Source: Erythrobasidium yunnanense (lineage: Eukaryota > Basidiomycota > Cystobasidiomycetes > Erythrobasidiales > Erythrobasidiaceae). From it: a DNA stretch of 64,000 bases. Both the position numbers and the translations under genes were made by a program. Every line of letters begins with the position of its first letter. The first letter of the stretch is position 1. This document shows positions 41,123 through 53,778 of the stretch, piece by piece. Under the pieces are notes generated by a model. It was not told the origin of the DNA, searched no databases, and was given only the letters and a program-made list of their open reading frames with translations. The stretch covers positions 1,007,968-1,071,967 of the forward strand of contig BCJC01000006.1 of the NCBI GenBank assembly GCA_001600175.1, given 5' to 3'.

Positions 41123-42651
41123 ATGGTCCATACAGCTGCAAGGCGATGTTTGACAGCAGCTGGCAGTCTCGAAGCAAGATCCATCAGTCACAGCAGTGCC
41201 TGCTCATCGTATTCCGGATCCAGCTTCAAGTCGCGGGCTTCTGGCAGTCATCGCTTGTTCGCGACAGAAGCAACCGAGTTCCGTCATCAGAATGCAGCAC
41301 CTCCACCACCTCCTCCAATCATTCCACGTCTTCCTGAAGCTACAACTCCATCAAGAGTATCGTCTGCCGTCACATCTTCATCCTCTTTGTCATCTTCACC
41401 GGCAAATATAGATGCAGACCGACAGCAAGACATTACTGAGGCCAGCTATGAGCATGGTCTACCAGCTTCCTTTGGTAGAAATCAGTTAGACACATCGGTG
41501 CGAACCATAGATCCAGAGCTGCAGGCGGACCTGGAGGCTATACTTGCAGAGTTCAAGGCACCTATTCGTTATGCATTCGCATACGGAAGCGGCGTGTTCA
41601 AGCAGGCTGGCTACTCTCAGAAGGTGTGTTATCTATATACGAGTCAGTTCAGACGGTTCTGAGCGAGTCAAGCAGGAAAAGCCGATGCTCGACTTCGTCT
41701 TTGCAGTCTCACATCCGGTGCACTGGCATAGTATGAATGTCAATCAATTCAAGGACCACTATTCACTCATGGCTCGCATATTTGGCTCCCGCATAATCAG
41801 TATTCTACAAGAGAAAGTCGGTGCCGGAGTTTGGTTTAACGTCGAATGTCTGGTTTCAGGAAGGATAGTCAAATATGGTGTAATATCCGTGGACACGCTG
41901 GTACACGATCTACTGGACTGGGAGTCTCTATATATCGCCGGGCGGATGCACAAGCCAGTTCATGTCCTGAAGGACGAGCCGCGAGTCCGTCTGGCAAACC
42001 AAGTCAACCTCTCAAGCGCTGTTCGTGCCGCTTTTCTAGCGCTTCCTGAGACTTTCACCGAGGAGGATCTGTATACCGAAATCACCTCGCTTTCCTACCG
42101 AGGTGACTTTCGCATGCAAGTTGGCGAGAATCCGCGAAAGATCAAGAACATCGTCAGTCAGCAAGGCGAGCAGTTCGCAAAAGTCTACAAACCAATACTC
42201 CAAGCTTTTCATAAGCATATCTCCTTCATGGGTCCCGAAGGTTCAGGCAGCATAAGGCAGGATATCAATCCACGCGCAAAAGCAGAACTCGCAAGGCGGC
42301 TGCCGCTCCGTCTGCGAGAGATGCTCAAAGGCCATTATGAGCGCGAGAGTAACATATTAAGCGCTCTTGGCAAGAAAATCGAGGGAACAGAAGAGCAGAA
42401 ACCCAGCCTGTCCGAAGAGACGGCTCTTTGGCGAACGTTGGTTGCGAAAGGCGACTTCAAGTTGAACCTCAACCAAAGTGAGGAGTCTTGTCTCAATGAC
42501 GTGGTCCTTGCTAACCATTATTGATAGGCATCGATGCGATAGTCGCACGTCCTGCCTTTTCGCAATCGATGAAGGGCATAGCCAGCGTAGGGCCCATACG
42601 TGGAATACGATACGTTTGGCCGAAACTGAAAAAGAAATGGGGATCATCTAG
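41123..42651 (+). CDS. TAM41: Mitochondrial CDP-diacylglycerol synthase Tam41
   Basis: Phosphatidate cytidylyltransferase of the inner mitochondrial membrane, first step of cardiolipin synthesis, which also supports the TIM23 import machinery. The start is at 41123, with an arginine-rich mitochondrial presequence (MVHTAARRCLTAAGSLEARS) and a Pro/Ser-rich linker of about 100 residues. The nucleotidyltransferase core starts FAYGSGVFKQAGY, the family GSGVF motif. The metal-binding MLDFVFAV comes right after the first intron. Further blocks are VNQFKDHYSLMARIFGSRI, GAGVWFN, and YRGDFRMQVGENPRKIKNIV. The last exon, after the intron near 42475, ends VGPIRGIRYVWPKLKKKWG. Complete and likely active. 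The next gene follows 101 bp downstream on the same strand. Confidence 0.95.
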
Positions 42652-42752
42652 TTAGAAAGCAAACATTACACTCGTTATTCAAGAAAGGACCTTGCGCTTG
42701 TAGCAATAAACCAAACGACTTTATAATGGCTTGATCTTCCGCTTTCCTTGCT

Positions 42753-44402
42753 ATGGTGACAGCGCGACCACCTGTGCACTCGAGGCCTACTCAGCCTGCA
42801 GCTCGCAAGACTGGCGGCATCCGCGTCCTGGGCTCGGCAGCTGCAAGCGGTCAGGGCATTGCAGCATCTTTGTCAACTGCGTCAGGAAACAGCAAGGATA
42901 AAGAGAAAGATGTTGCGCTGTACAAGCGGCTGTTCTTCCCATACTCTGCGCACGAGCAAGCGACGTCGACACCAAGTCCGCCTCGACGCATCCTGCAACA
43001 TCCAGCCGCCAGTGCGGCGCTCGACGTCCAGCTGTACAATCTACTAGCGCTCATCATCCGTGGATTCATCAACCCTTGGTTCTCAAAGATATCCAGAGAC
43101 AGAGCCTTTCCTTTGGAGATCCTGCGCGTTGCATCTCACGTGTTTAGGCAGCTCGAAGCCAGGCTGTCGGAAGGGCCAGAGACCTCACAGGCGCACCGTA
43201 TAGACAAGGTCAAGCTGGTATGCGAGAGCTTTCCGAAGGTGTTCGAGCGACATGTCCGAGATATGAGAAGGGCTAGAAGCATGTCGGGGTCCGCATATGC
43301 AGCAGGAGCCAGCATCAACCATGTAGACGGAATCACTCCCTCCGAAGCTCTTTTTCACTCCCTTCAGCCTCACGTAGCTATCTCTGCTACATCCACCTCT
43401 GCCTCTCTGGAAAAGCTACCACCTTACATCGATGCAGACTATCTACGTGCAGCTATCGATGCTCTTCTCAAGAATCTTCTGCCTCCAGAAGACTATCAAG
43501 CAGAGACGGAGCGCAGTGTAGTGCGCGAAGTAGTGCTAGGAATCGTTATCGGCGGCGTGTTCAGCAAGGTCGCACAACCGTGGTTCATCTATGGTCTCAT
43601 AGCAAAGCTTCTCGAGCAATCGCAAGCTAAGCGAAAGTCGGTTCCGGCATACGAGACTGAAGGTGTCAGCAAAGAGCGGTCGACCTGGCACAAAGCCATT
43701 GAGACGCTAGCTTCGCTTCCTCTGCTTTTCTATCGCATCACTGCGTTCTTCACTTATCTTTCACTCCTGGGTACTACCTCTTTGGCTGCTCCAACGCGGG
43801 TTACACGAGCCGGACGAAATCTTGCAAGACCTGGGCACAACCTCGTCTTTACGCTACTACGGTCGGAGGATGAGGGTAGGCAGGTGTTGAAGCAGATTCA
43901 ATGGGTGTCGGATACATCTTCCTCGATAGCTAGTCCGCTGTTGGACAAGTAAGTCTATAATATTCGGCTGCTTCTAGCATTCTGACCCATCTTGATAGGA
44001 TTATCATGCATATATTGCATACAAAAGTCTTCAGTATCAACTCTATATCGATGATTCTGCAGATCGTTGAAGGCGCTCTCTTTCCGGGAGGCTACCCTGC
44101 GCCTTCTGTACCAGACCCGAACGAGGAAGAACAGCTCGTGCTCAAGGAGAGAGCGTATGCAGCTGTAGAGAACGCTATACCCGGTATGTCGAGCCCTGGT
44201 ATGCTTCTACAGGTACTTACGATCTGTACTTTCAGCCTCCATTCTACCTTATATTTTGCCTGGTCTTGCTACAGCAGACGCTCAAAAGCAGCTGGCCAAG
44301 GACTTATTAGACCCGTTCGAAAGTCATTACTGCAACCTGCATCTATTTATGTTCGTTTTAGACCTTGTTGTTGCCAACTTGTGCCCGGAGCTTGTTGTTT
44401 AA
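42753..44402 (+). CDS. PXA-domain protein
   Basis: A protein with a PXA (PX-associated) domain as found in Mdm1/sorting-nexin-13 relatives and fungal Pxa1. These are linked to ER, endosome and lipid-droplet contacts. The start is at 42753 and the main exon ends at 43949. A second exon begins at about 44000 (IIMHILHTKVFSINSISMIL) and the last ends at 44402. Total near 490 residues. The domain core is recognisable: RLFFPYS, AALDVQLYNLLALIIRGFIN, PWFSKISRD, and REVVLGIVIGGVFSKVAQPW. The C-terminal exon gives AQKQLAKDLLDPFESHYCNL, then VLDLVVANLCPELVV. No PX or RGS domain follows, so this is the short fungal form. Weak hydrophobic stretches (LPLLFYRITAFFTYLSLLG) may touch membrane. Confidence 0.88.
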
Positions 44403-44501
44403 TCTGCTGCGCTGTGACGTAACGATATATGCAAGCTGCATTGCAAGATAACAGAGTGGACTATCATACTACACACGCGCACGTACGAAGGCGATCTCTA
44501 T

Positions 44502-46721
44502 TTACATATCGGTGTACTTCTCGACCTTGGCCTTGAGGAGATCGCGGACGTGCGAGATGTACTCGTTGGTAAGGACGTAGTGTTCCTACGAGAGTATTGT
44601 GCGATCAACACGCAATGTGAAATTGAATCGGAAAGTTATACTTACGCGCTTCATGCCCTTGCCGTGGATCAGCAGGGCAAGATCCTTGGTCATAACGGAG
44701 TCGCGCTAAGACATTGAATGTCAGGACAATGTGACGGTTGTTTGTATGCATCAGTACTTACATCGATAGCCTCAACACAGCATGCTTCGAGATCCTGTGC
44801 GAATTTGACGAGCTTGTCATTGCCATCTTTCTTTCCTCGGAAGATCAGACCTCGGGTCCAGGCGTAGATGGAAGCGACAGAGTTTGTAGATGTCTCGTTA
44901 CCCTTCTGCCATTCACGGTAGTGGCGCGTAACTAGAAAATCTCAAGATTTTCAGAATCAGGCCAAGGGATCGCAAATAGAGCTACGGACCTGTTCCGTGT
45001 GCTGCCTCGCTCTCGCAGATTTGTCCTGTACTGTCTAAAAGCTCTGAACTCATCAAACCGAGCGATCCAAAGCCTTGTGCGACGATATCAGACTGGACAT
45101 CCCCATCGTAGTTCTACTCAAATCGACCCCGAATTGATCGTCAGATGACTCTAGTAAGTTGTACAGATGATATTGAACATACCTTGAGCCTGCGCGACCG
45201 AAAACCGAGCGAGAAAGACGGAAGTTAGCAAGAAGGCCAAAGACAGTGACCAGGGCTGGTAGGACACGCACGCCATCAAGTAGCCACCCTCAGACTTGAT
45301 CATATACGCAACCACTGAGCGATTGCAGCGATTTATTAGTCTGGAAGGTCCCGAACCGTATAACCCAAGCGAACGTACTATCGTCAATCAGACGGTGCTC
45401 ATACCACAGGCCAGCAGCCTCGAAGTCCTTCTTGTATGTAGTATCGTAGATCTCTTGGAAGTTGTCCTTCCATTGGCCATCGTAGCCTTTAAGAATGGTG
45501 TTTTTGGTCGACATGAACATAGGGACCTTCTTGCTGAGCGCCATCTGGAAGGATGCATGCGCGAAATCCCTGATGCTCTCTACGGTGTTGTACATGGCCA
45601 GACCTAGACCGGCGGTTGGGAAGTCGAAGACCTCGAGGCGCTGTTCGCCGCTGCCATCCGTAGGAGTGTATACCAACTCCAGCTTTCCGGCCTTTGGAAT
45701 GATAATGTCGGTAGCACGGTACTGATCACCGTGAGCGTGACGTCCAATGATGATTGACTTGGTCCAGCCGGGAACGGACTTGGGGACCTTCTCGACAAGG
45801 ATAGGCTCTCTGAAGACGGTTCCTCCTAGAATGTTACGAATGGTACCGTTGGGAGACTTCCACTGATAGTAAGAATTATAAGTATACTGGGCAGGCTACC
45901 TTGCCCGTCTGCCCGACTTACCATCTTCTTGAGCTTGAACTCTGTAGTCGAGCTTGTCAGCCCATATGTAATGATACATATATAGTGTACCCACCCTTGA
46001 CACGAGCCTCATCGGGAGTGATGGTTGCGCACTTGATACCGACTCCGTACTTCTTAATGGCCTCGGCAGCCTCGAAGGTGACTTTGTCGTCGGTTTGACT
46101 AAACGAGCGAGACACAGTCAGCGTGCGAACTCAATCCATGTCTGTGCGACCCACTCTCTGTACTCCATACCGAGATCGTAGTATTTGATGTCGAGGTCAA
46201 GGAAAGGCGTGATGAGCTGCACCGAGCGTAAGCATGACCACGATGTGATGCCGTAGCTAACTCACCTCATCCTTAATCTGTTTCCAAACTGAAGCAAGCC
46301 AATGGAAGTTTAGCTGTCAGACCCTCCCCTCTTTCGACGGAAGACATACTGATGCGGGTCATCTCGTCACCTAGAGAGGACATAATCAGGTTCGCACATA
46401 CTTGTTACATGCTCAGACTAGCTTACCGTCCATCTCGACGACGGGGTTTTGCACCTTGATGCGCTTATCTGAGCAGACGGTATATCTCGTTAGGCCGGTC
46501 GCATTGGGTCGCAAGCAGGATTGGAGGGCACCTGAAGACGACGACATGGCTCTAGATATCTGGGAAAGGCGTTGGGAAGCCGTGATTGCAGATAAAGAAG
46601 TAGTTTGAAGTGGGGCCGAAACAGCAGAAAGTCTTGAAGAAGCAGCTACGCGGTAATGGGCAGTCGAGAAAGCTCTTGCAGCAACGATGGTTCGACGAGT
46701 CGCAGCGGTAGTAGCTAGCAT
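44502..46721 (-). CDS. IDP1: NADP-dependent isocitrate dehydrogenase, mitochondrial type
   Basis: Oxidises isocitrate to 2-oxoglutarate with NADP, supplying mitochondrial NADPH. The start at 46721 ([20 protein letters not shown]) gives an Arg/Ser/Ala presequence of about 50 residues; the downstream Met in [10 protein letters not shown] could start a cytosolic form. The domain reads [11 protein letters not shown] then [49 protein letters not shown] and [20 protein letters not shown]. It continues to [37 protein letters not shown] and the end [12 protein letters not shown]. Substrate and metal residues are all present. Introns number about ten. A 7-nt exon (45183-45189) is needed to join YLMA to NYDGDVQSD, yielding ALKNYDGD as in yeast Idp1 (AMKNYDGD). 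Confidence 0.95.
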
Positions 46722-47068
46722 CAGCAAAAGCTCGAACAATTGCTCGGATAGTGGGAAATGCTCAAAACGGCTGCTCGCGGATTCTTTCAGCCGGCACGAA
46801 AAAGACGCGGAAGCCGTGAGCAATATACATTCAAGTGCACATACAAAATGGCCTCGGTGATTACCAGAGGCAGTGCTCTTGAAAGTATGCAACAGCCAGC
46901 GAAAGAAGCTGGCGCGGAAAAGCAGTCGTAAATAGCATATAGCTTTCAAGTTGCCGACGATGCATGAAAGATGGAAGACAACAACACCTGCGATGCACTT
47001 ATTCTGCCTGTACTACCAACTGCATCCCCGGTATGCCCATGTACTCGCGAAAGTCAGGTTTGAAAAGA
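46722..47068. other. Intergenic, promoter region of isocitrate dehydrogenase
   Basis: 347 bp between the start of the isocitrate dehydrogenase gene and the stop of BRF1, both on the minus strand. The first part continues the upstream open frame (to 46949) but without any presequence character. No other feature was seen. Confidence 0.5.
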
Positions 47069-49882
47069 CTACCAATCGTCCGCCTCTTCAGATTGTCCTT
47101 GCCTTAGTCTGTTGAAGTCGGCCATCAGATCATCCTCTTCAGCTTCCGGCTGCGCTTCTTCTTCCTCTTCTTCCTCCACTTCCTCCTCGTCAGGCTCTTC
47201 AACTTCGACCGGCATGTCTTCGGCCTGTTCGGCCTCCAAGGCTTCTGCTTCTTCGGCCTCCGGCTCTGGCTCTGCTTCTGCTTCTTCTGGCTCAGCAGCT
47301 CCCTTATCACCCTTGCTGCCACCGAACAAGCCAGCTCCCACTTTGGCCGCGGCGGATCTGACAGCCAAACCAAGATCGGCTTTCGAGCTTGTAGAAGAGG
47401 ACTTCTTGCTAGAGCCATTGCTAGGCAAGTGTTTCAAGCTGCCCTTCTTCTTCTTCGAAGTCAGTTTCTGCTTAAGTTTGCTTGCGACTTCTTCAGTGTT
47501 AACACTGTCTGATCTGGAACGCTTGCGCTTCTTGCTGCCGGTGAGACTGGGTGCAGCACTGCTTGCGCGAGATGAACGGCCATCCTTAGACATCTGCGAC
47601 TGTGTCTCCCACTGATCTTGGGCATCATCGCCGTCAAATAGGTTGTTTCGCTTGCCACTTGAATCGCCATTGTCATCTGCAAGCAGCTCATCAAAGACTG
47701 CATAGTTGATCTTCTTCGAGAACTTCTTCTGCTTAAGTAGCTGTTTGGTAGATTCAGCTGCGGTAGCTCCTGCCGGTGTAGACGAGTCTCTCGGCTTTGC
47801 CTTCTTCTAGACTCGCACTGTTTTAGCTAGATTCCTGTTCACTGATGGACGTGCTTACCTTTCGCTCTTTCCTCACCGGCTTGTCGTCGTGCTCTGCCTG
47901 GATATGCTTCAAGGCGATGTTTTGCAGATAGTCCTTGTTAAACTCCATCCATAGTCTCTCCTTGATCCTGACTTCCTCAGCAGTCAAGATGAAGTTATCA
48001 AGCTCGTCCTCATCAAGATCGTCAAGCGGGTCTACCCCCGTCCAAGTCGGGTGTCCTTCCCTCGCTTCTGGATCATTCGCTACAATCCATCTCTTCTGCT
48101 CTTTCTGACTTAGGACGCCAGAAAGGGCTGTATAGGGCTCCGCCATCAACTCGCCTTGGATATCGTTTCGAATGTCCGCAGCTTCTGCTTCTTCGCGTTC
48201 GCGTTGCTCGGGCGTACGATTGTCCGGCGGTAGGTCTCGTTTGCCTATCAAGCCTTGTTCGCGCAGATGCTTATCCAAAGAAGGCGATTTCGACCGACTC
48301 CGCCGAGGGCCGACTGGTAGCTCTCTGCCTTCTTCAGCTGCAGTCGAGGCAGCGATCGCATCAAGCATGTTCTCTTCCTCTTCTTCATCCATAGTGACAT
48401 CGATATCTTCTGCACCTTCGGCTTCTTCCTCTTCTTCTGCTAGACCATCTCCACCTGCATCCTGCATAGCTGCCATTTCTGCGGCGATCGCATCTAGTCC
48501 CTCGCCATTCGGATTTGATGATTCCGCGTTCGCATCTCGTGCTGAAGCGTCTCCATCTTGTTCTTGCGCATCCTCGTTCTCCTCCTCAATCGGCCCAAGC
48601 TGATCTAATGCCGTTCGTCCTCGCTTTTTTGGTCGCGCATCATCACCTTCTCCATCTTCGTTCTCCTCCTCGATGTCTTCCAGTTCCTCGTCGGAGCCAT
48701 CTTCTGTTGAGAACCTGACGCGCTTCATGTCCATTCTCCGCTGTTTACAAGCCTCCACTCTCTTAGCTGCCTCTTCCTTCTTCTTGTTTTCCGTAAATGC
48801 TGGCGGGTCGTGGTCATCATGTAACCACATTGCTCTGAAATCCGTGACTGTCAATCTGGAAGTAGGGGTCTCGCCGAATTCTTCCAGTCTCTTTTTCAGC
48901 GTAACATCGGCGATTTTGACCACCTGTACCACTTCCTCAATACTCCTTCTGAAGTTGTTCATGCGCGCAGCTAGGATCAGACTTGCACCGCAGATTCCAG
49001 CAGGCCTTCGTCCGGTACTCATCCAGTCACGCGAGAAACGCTGAACCAGACGGACCGCGTCATTCGCGACTTGTTGTGTCTCGTCGCCGAACTCTAGGAG
49101 GGATGCGAAGCGTGAAATAAATAGAGATGGATCGATAGCTGGCATCTCGAGCTTGAAGTCCTTGACCATGCGCAGGTACGTATGGCCTAGCACAAACACG
49201 TTTACCTGGAACTACAGTCAGCTTGCGCTCATGTTGTGTATCTCGCATAGTATATACCTGGATGAGATCCGAGAAGTCAATCAACATGTGACTCGTCTTT
49301 TCAATTCTGCAGACAATATAGAGGCAGGCTGCGATGAGATAGTTGGTTCTTCGTCCTCGGACAAAGTTGGTAGATAGAGCTAGGGAGTAGAAGCGTTGTG
49401 CCATGTCCACGAATCGATCAGGTAATCTGAGTGCATTGACAACTTGCTGGATCTTGCGACGGCCTGCGGACTCACATCAGCTGGAATTTGCAGACGAAGG
49501 ATGTCTAGCTGACCATTCGCCAGCGTCTGTTCTCGAGACTCGACTCCTCCAGCTCCATGAGGTCTTCTACCGCTTAGTCTGGCACGGGCTGTGGATTGCG
49601 CAATTAGCTATGCCCATTGACTGCTCATGAGCTGTATTCACTCTGATCTGATCCGATGTAGGCTCCATTGACGACTGCTGCTCCAGTGCTGTTCTCCCCA
49701 AAAGTGACTTCTGCGACAATCCCGTTCTCTTCGACAACCTGCGGACCAACACAGTCAATATCTGACTGTATACCCTATATGCATTGTAGGCTCACACTCC
49801 CGCACAGCGTACAGTACGAAGTCCCAGAGGCAGCATCGCTTTCGAAGGCCGCCTCTTGGGCGCACGCCATGCAGAACGGCAT
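47069..49882 (-). CDS. BRF1: TFIIIB subunit Brf1 (RNA polymerase III initiation factor)
   Basis: TFIIB-related factor that, with TBP and Bdp1, recruits RNA polymerase III to tRNA and 5S genes. The start ATG at 49882 begins directly with the zinc ribbon: MPFCMAC ... GTSYCTLC, two CxxC pairs, followed across an intron by SVVEENGIVAEVTFGENS. Two cyclin folds follow (RFYSLALSTNFVRGRRTNYL; FASLLEFGDETQQVANDAVR, then WMSTGRRPAGICGASLILAA). The Brf1-specific C-terminal region has a long acidic linker (48300-48700), then WIVANDPEAREGHPTWTGVD and ADEVRIKER-type helices near 48000-47930. A further 250 residues follow: Lys/Ser-rich, then strongly Glu-rich, ending at 47069. The acidic tail creates several antisense shadow frames. 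This gene shares the window with the unusual tRNA gene, which is probably coincidental. Confidence 0.95.
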
Positions 49883-50257
49883 GCTGGGCTATAGTCTCGA
49901 CGAGGGACCAGGGAAAGTTGATGCCTTCTTGTTTTGTTGCTGCTAACGAGCAGGCTGTAACAGCCGCAGCTGCGTCGAGGTCACAGTATGCTCGGATATG
50001 TTGGAAACAAACAGCAAGATTTTCAGAGAAACGTGACTGTTACGACTGAGCATTACGAAGCAGATACAGCATTATACGTGTCCAGAAAATGGGTAGCAGT
50101 ACAGGCTAGCTGTGGGCACGCTAAACGGTACAGAGAGAGACAGAAGTTCAGAAGGGTCGCGCCAATTTTCGCGATGCGTTTTACAGAGGATTAAGTTCGC
50201 GAGATCTGATACTACGTGACTGTCCATTGATTGTCAATCTGTTTGAGGCTTTTTGCG
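49883..50257. other. Intergenic, promoter region of BRF1
   Basis: 375 bp upstream of BRF1 and downstream of the MADS-box gene's stop, both on the minus strand. Short open frames at 49988-50194 and 50231-50530 are not supported. No tRNA or repeat was found. Confidence 0.5.
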
Positions 50258-51816
50258 CTACGTGCTGTCTCCTTGCGGGTGCGAGGGACTCCGCCTGTTC
50301 TCCTCGTTGTTTTGCGGCGTAGCAGTCCCTTCGTTTCCTTGAGTACTACGCATACTTGTTTCTTCGATCTTGGTAGTAGCAGCCGGCGGAGTATTGTTGT
50401 TCGTGAAAGAGGAGTTACTGTTGTTATTGTTTATAGTAGGCCACTTGAATACGCCTGCAGCCGCTTCTTCAGCAGAGTTCATAGCCATAGCAGCTTGGAA
50501 GGCCGCCGAGTCTCCAAAGTGATTCATTGATCGATAGATCTCCGGGAAGAGCGAGCTTGGACTTGGGCCGAAGTTCTCTGATAGATGTAGAAGACTGTCG
50601 GAAGCGTGGAAGATTGAGCGTCTACCATCGTCTGGCTCCCCACGACCGTTCTGCCCATCTCCGCGCCCGTCTAGGCGAAGAGCACTCTCGTTGGGCGCGA
50701 GACCTGGTACCGAGAGATGCAGTTCCGGCCGGGAAGTAGTGGAGCCATGTTCACTGTTCATGCTCTCCTGTCTCTGAGGCTGATGTACTCTGTCCCTTCC
50801 GCCTCCTCCTCCATAATTTGGGCCTTGTAAATGAGTCGGAGCGCTCTCCGGCATCGGCGGGGGCGACTGAATAGGTGTGTATGCGGCAGGGTATTTTCCT
50901 TGATTACCATTATTGTTACCATTGTTATTGATGAGGAAAGAAGGGCCAAAACCGTATGCTGCAGCAGCTTGATAAGCAGCAGCGCGCTGAGCGGCTTCTG
51001 CGGACATGTTGCCGTAGAGCCCGAACGAGTTCTGCAAAGCTTGTTGTTGTGCATTGTATTGCTGATAGCCTGGTATGTTGGGATAGCCGCCGAAATAGGG
51101 TGCGCCATATGGGTTGCCTGGGGGCATTTGCGGGTTTCCCATGTTGCCATTCGCGAAGGCGTCCGAAGAGTCTTGTCGCATCGCATCATCTGCTCCGTTC
51201 TACAACGATCAATTTGTCAGTATTCCGAGTATAGCATTACGGAAGACAAGCCTGTCTTACTGTCTGTGTGCCATTAGCATTATTCTTGCTGTTGCTGCGC
51301 TTCTCCGCCTTGACTGGCATCACAGCCTCTTCCGCATCGTCTTCTCCATCATCATCGTCGTCATCATCGCTATCATCACTGCTTCTTCTTCTCTTCTTGT
51401 TTCCCGATTTTGTCGTGGACAGCTTGACTGCATTGGCGGCAGGTGCCGAGCCATTCGGCGCTGCTGCTCCTCCCTCTGTGTGTCCATACGAGTTTGGTCC
51501 AGAGATGTCTGTCTCGTCTACTGCTTGGTTCTGGTATCGATCGATCATCTTGTGCATTACGCCCTGACTTGAGTAGCTGTGTCCGGGGACACATGAAGAG
51601 TGGTTAGACATGTACTCCAAGTAGCTTGAGACGGTTGAGGCCTGCTCACCAGTGCAGTTTTCCCGTATGGCTCCATACGAGGACAGCGACGTCAACCTGG
51701 CATAGGACGCCCAACTCGAAGGCTTTCTTGAATAGACCATTCCTCCTCTTGCCGAAAGTGACATTACGGTTCCTGTCATCGACGATAGGCGCAATCTGAA
51801 TCTTCCTGCGTCCCAT
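50258..51816 (-). CDS. RLM1: MADS-box transcription factor, MEF2/Rlm1 type
   Basis: A sequence-specific factor; in yeasts this branch (Rlm1/Smp1) acts below the cell-wall-integrity MAP kinase. The start at 51816 ([14 protein letters not shown]) is chosen because MGRRKIQI is the exact family N-terminus; the frame is open further upstream. The MADS domain is [20 protein letters not shown] and [20 protein letters not shown]. After an intron at about 51580-51650 comes the MEF2-like continuation [20 protein letters not shown]. The remainder is disordered. An acidic block with seven aspartates (51340-51365) follows a KKRRR basic patch. Gly/Asn/Pro/Gln-rich stretches come next ([15 protein letters not shown]) and the end is at 50258. 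No canonical MAPK D-site was identified with confidence. Assignment to Rlm1 rests on the MADS domain. Confidence 0.88.
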
Positions 51817-52878
51817 TATGCGAGTGGGCCGAGAGGCAGTAGAACGGCGTAGAAATGTCGCTTGAAGGCCAACAGCTGGTAGAGTATGCATGTAGGATGG
51901 TAAGGCACTGCTTGCGAAGCGCTGCGAATGTCAATTGCTTACAGTTTTTGACAGAAACTCCCGGATTCTATATTAGGATGGCTCGTTGAAGACGGTCGCA
52001 GAAGCTTGTAGGACGCCTACACAGTGTTGTGTAGTGTTCTAAGTGGCTGCCTACTCCAAATGGGACTGCTCCGAGGGCTGCCGCCGGGCGTGAAAGCTTG
52101 CTTTTCTTCTCGGTCGAAGCCAGACTCGCCGCTGTTTCGTAGCAGCTTTCGGTCTAGGGGACAGAGGTTGTATAGCAGATCTTGGCAGTGGTGGTTGCGT
52201 CCAACGATGACGGTGATTGCCGGGCTTGGTGGTTGCTGCAGACGGGAGGGATACGAGCGCCCATCAGCCTTGAATTGGCCCACTTGCATTTTAGGCGTCA
52301 TCCCGCTCATCGTTTGAAGGGAGATGGTAGAAAGGAAAGAGACGACTACTCACAACTGTGTATAGAGATCTCCGGCTTTCTAGCGTTCAAAGGTCAGATA
52401 TAGACACAGTCAACCCAGAAATAAGACAATCTGGTCTTGGCAATTGACAGAAATAGAGAGAGGTATCCTACCGCGCAATATCACTGCTCGCACGCACTTG
52501 ATACGTCGGTGCTTGCTCAAGCCTTTGCTGAAGCCGGAATGGGACGAGTGAGTCGCACGCCGAGAGCGGATCTCAGCCAGGCAGACGAGCCAACTTGTAT
52601 TGCCAGACTTGGCGCGAGCGATACATTGCACTATGCCTTGACTGTTTTAGCATACCACTGACACGATCCTTGGCGCCTGATACACAATCTATGCGATCGA
52701 CTTTGACCGTTGAAGAGCTTATCACCTCCCACTGCTGCTTGCTTGACTATGCTGAGGCGGTACAACTGGACATCACCCGCCCAAAGATAGGGTAACACTA
52801 CTTGCATCCCCGATCCATTGCCTAGGGCGCTCCAATTCCTCTGCCAGAAATAAGTCAGTACATGCCCCAGGATCAGGC
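51817..52878. other. Gene-poor region upstream of the MADS-box gene
   Basis: 1.06 kb between the MADS start and the cytidine deaminase stop, both on the minus strand. Open frames of 70-100 codons occur in all frames (e.g. 52017-52317 on both strands) but none shows family resemblance, splice coherence or biased composition. It probably holds a long 5' leader and promoter of the MADS gene. I searched for A- and B-box motifs and found no tRNA. Confidence 0.5.
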
Positions 52879-53591
<713 letters not shown>

Positions 53592-53778
53592 TATCCACAA
53601 CCGAGCTGGCCTCGACCGCGTAGTAGTAGCAACACAATCCCTATATATCTAGAACACAAGAAACGGCGAACAGCGTACTCCCTTCCTGCAGCTTCTGCAC
53701 AAGAACCAGCCAACGATCGAGGAGAGGGTAGACTGTCGAAGGGAAAGTCGTCAGCTAGTAGAGTCATAGATACAGCCC

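Noticed and set aside
47112-47615. Ser/Ala-rich plus-strand frame
   Set aside because: Antisense shadow of the Glu/Lys-rich tail of BRF1; the same applies to 48172-48603 and 54961-55437.
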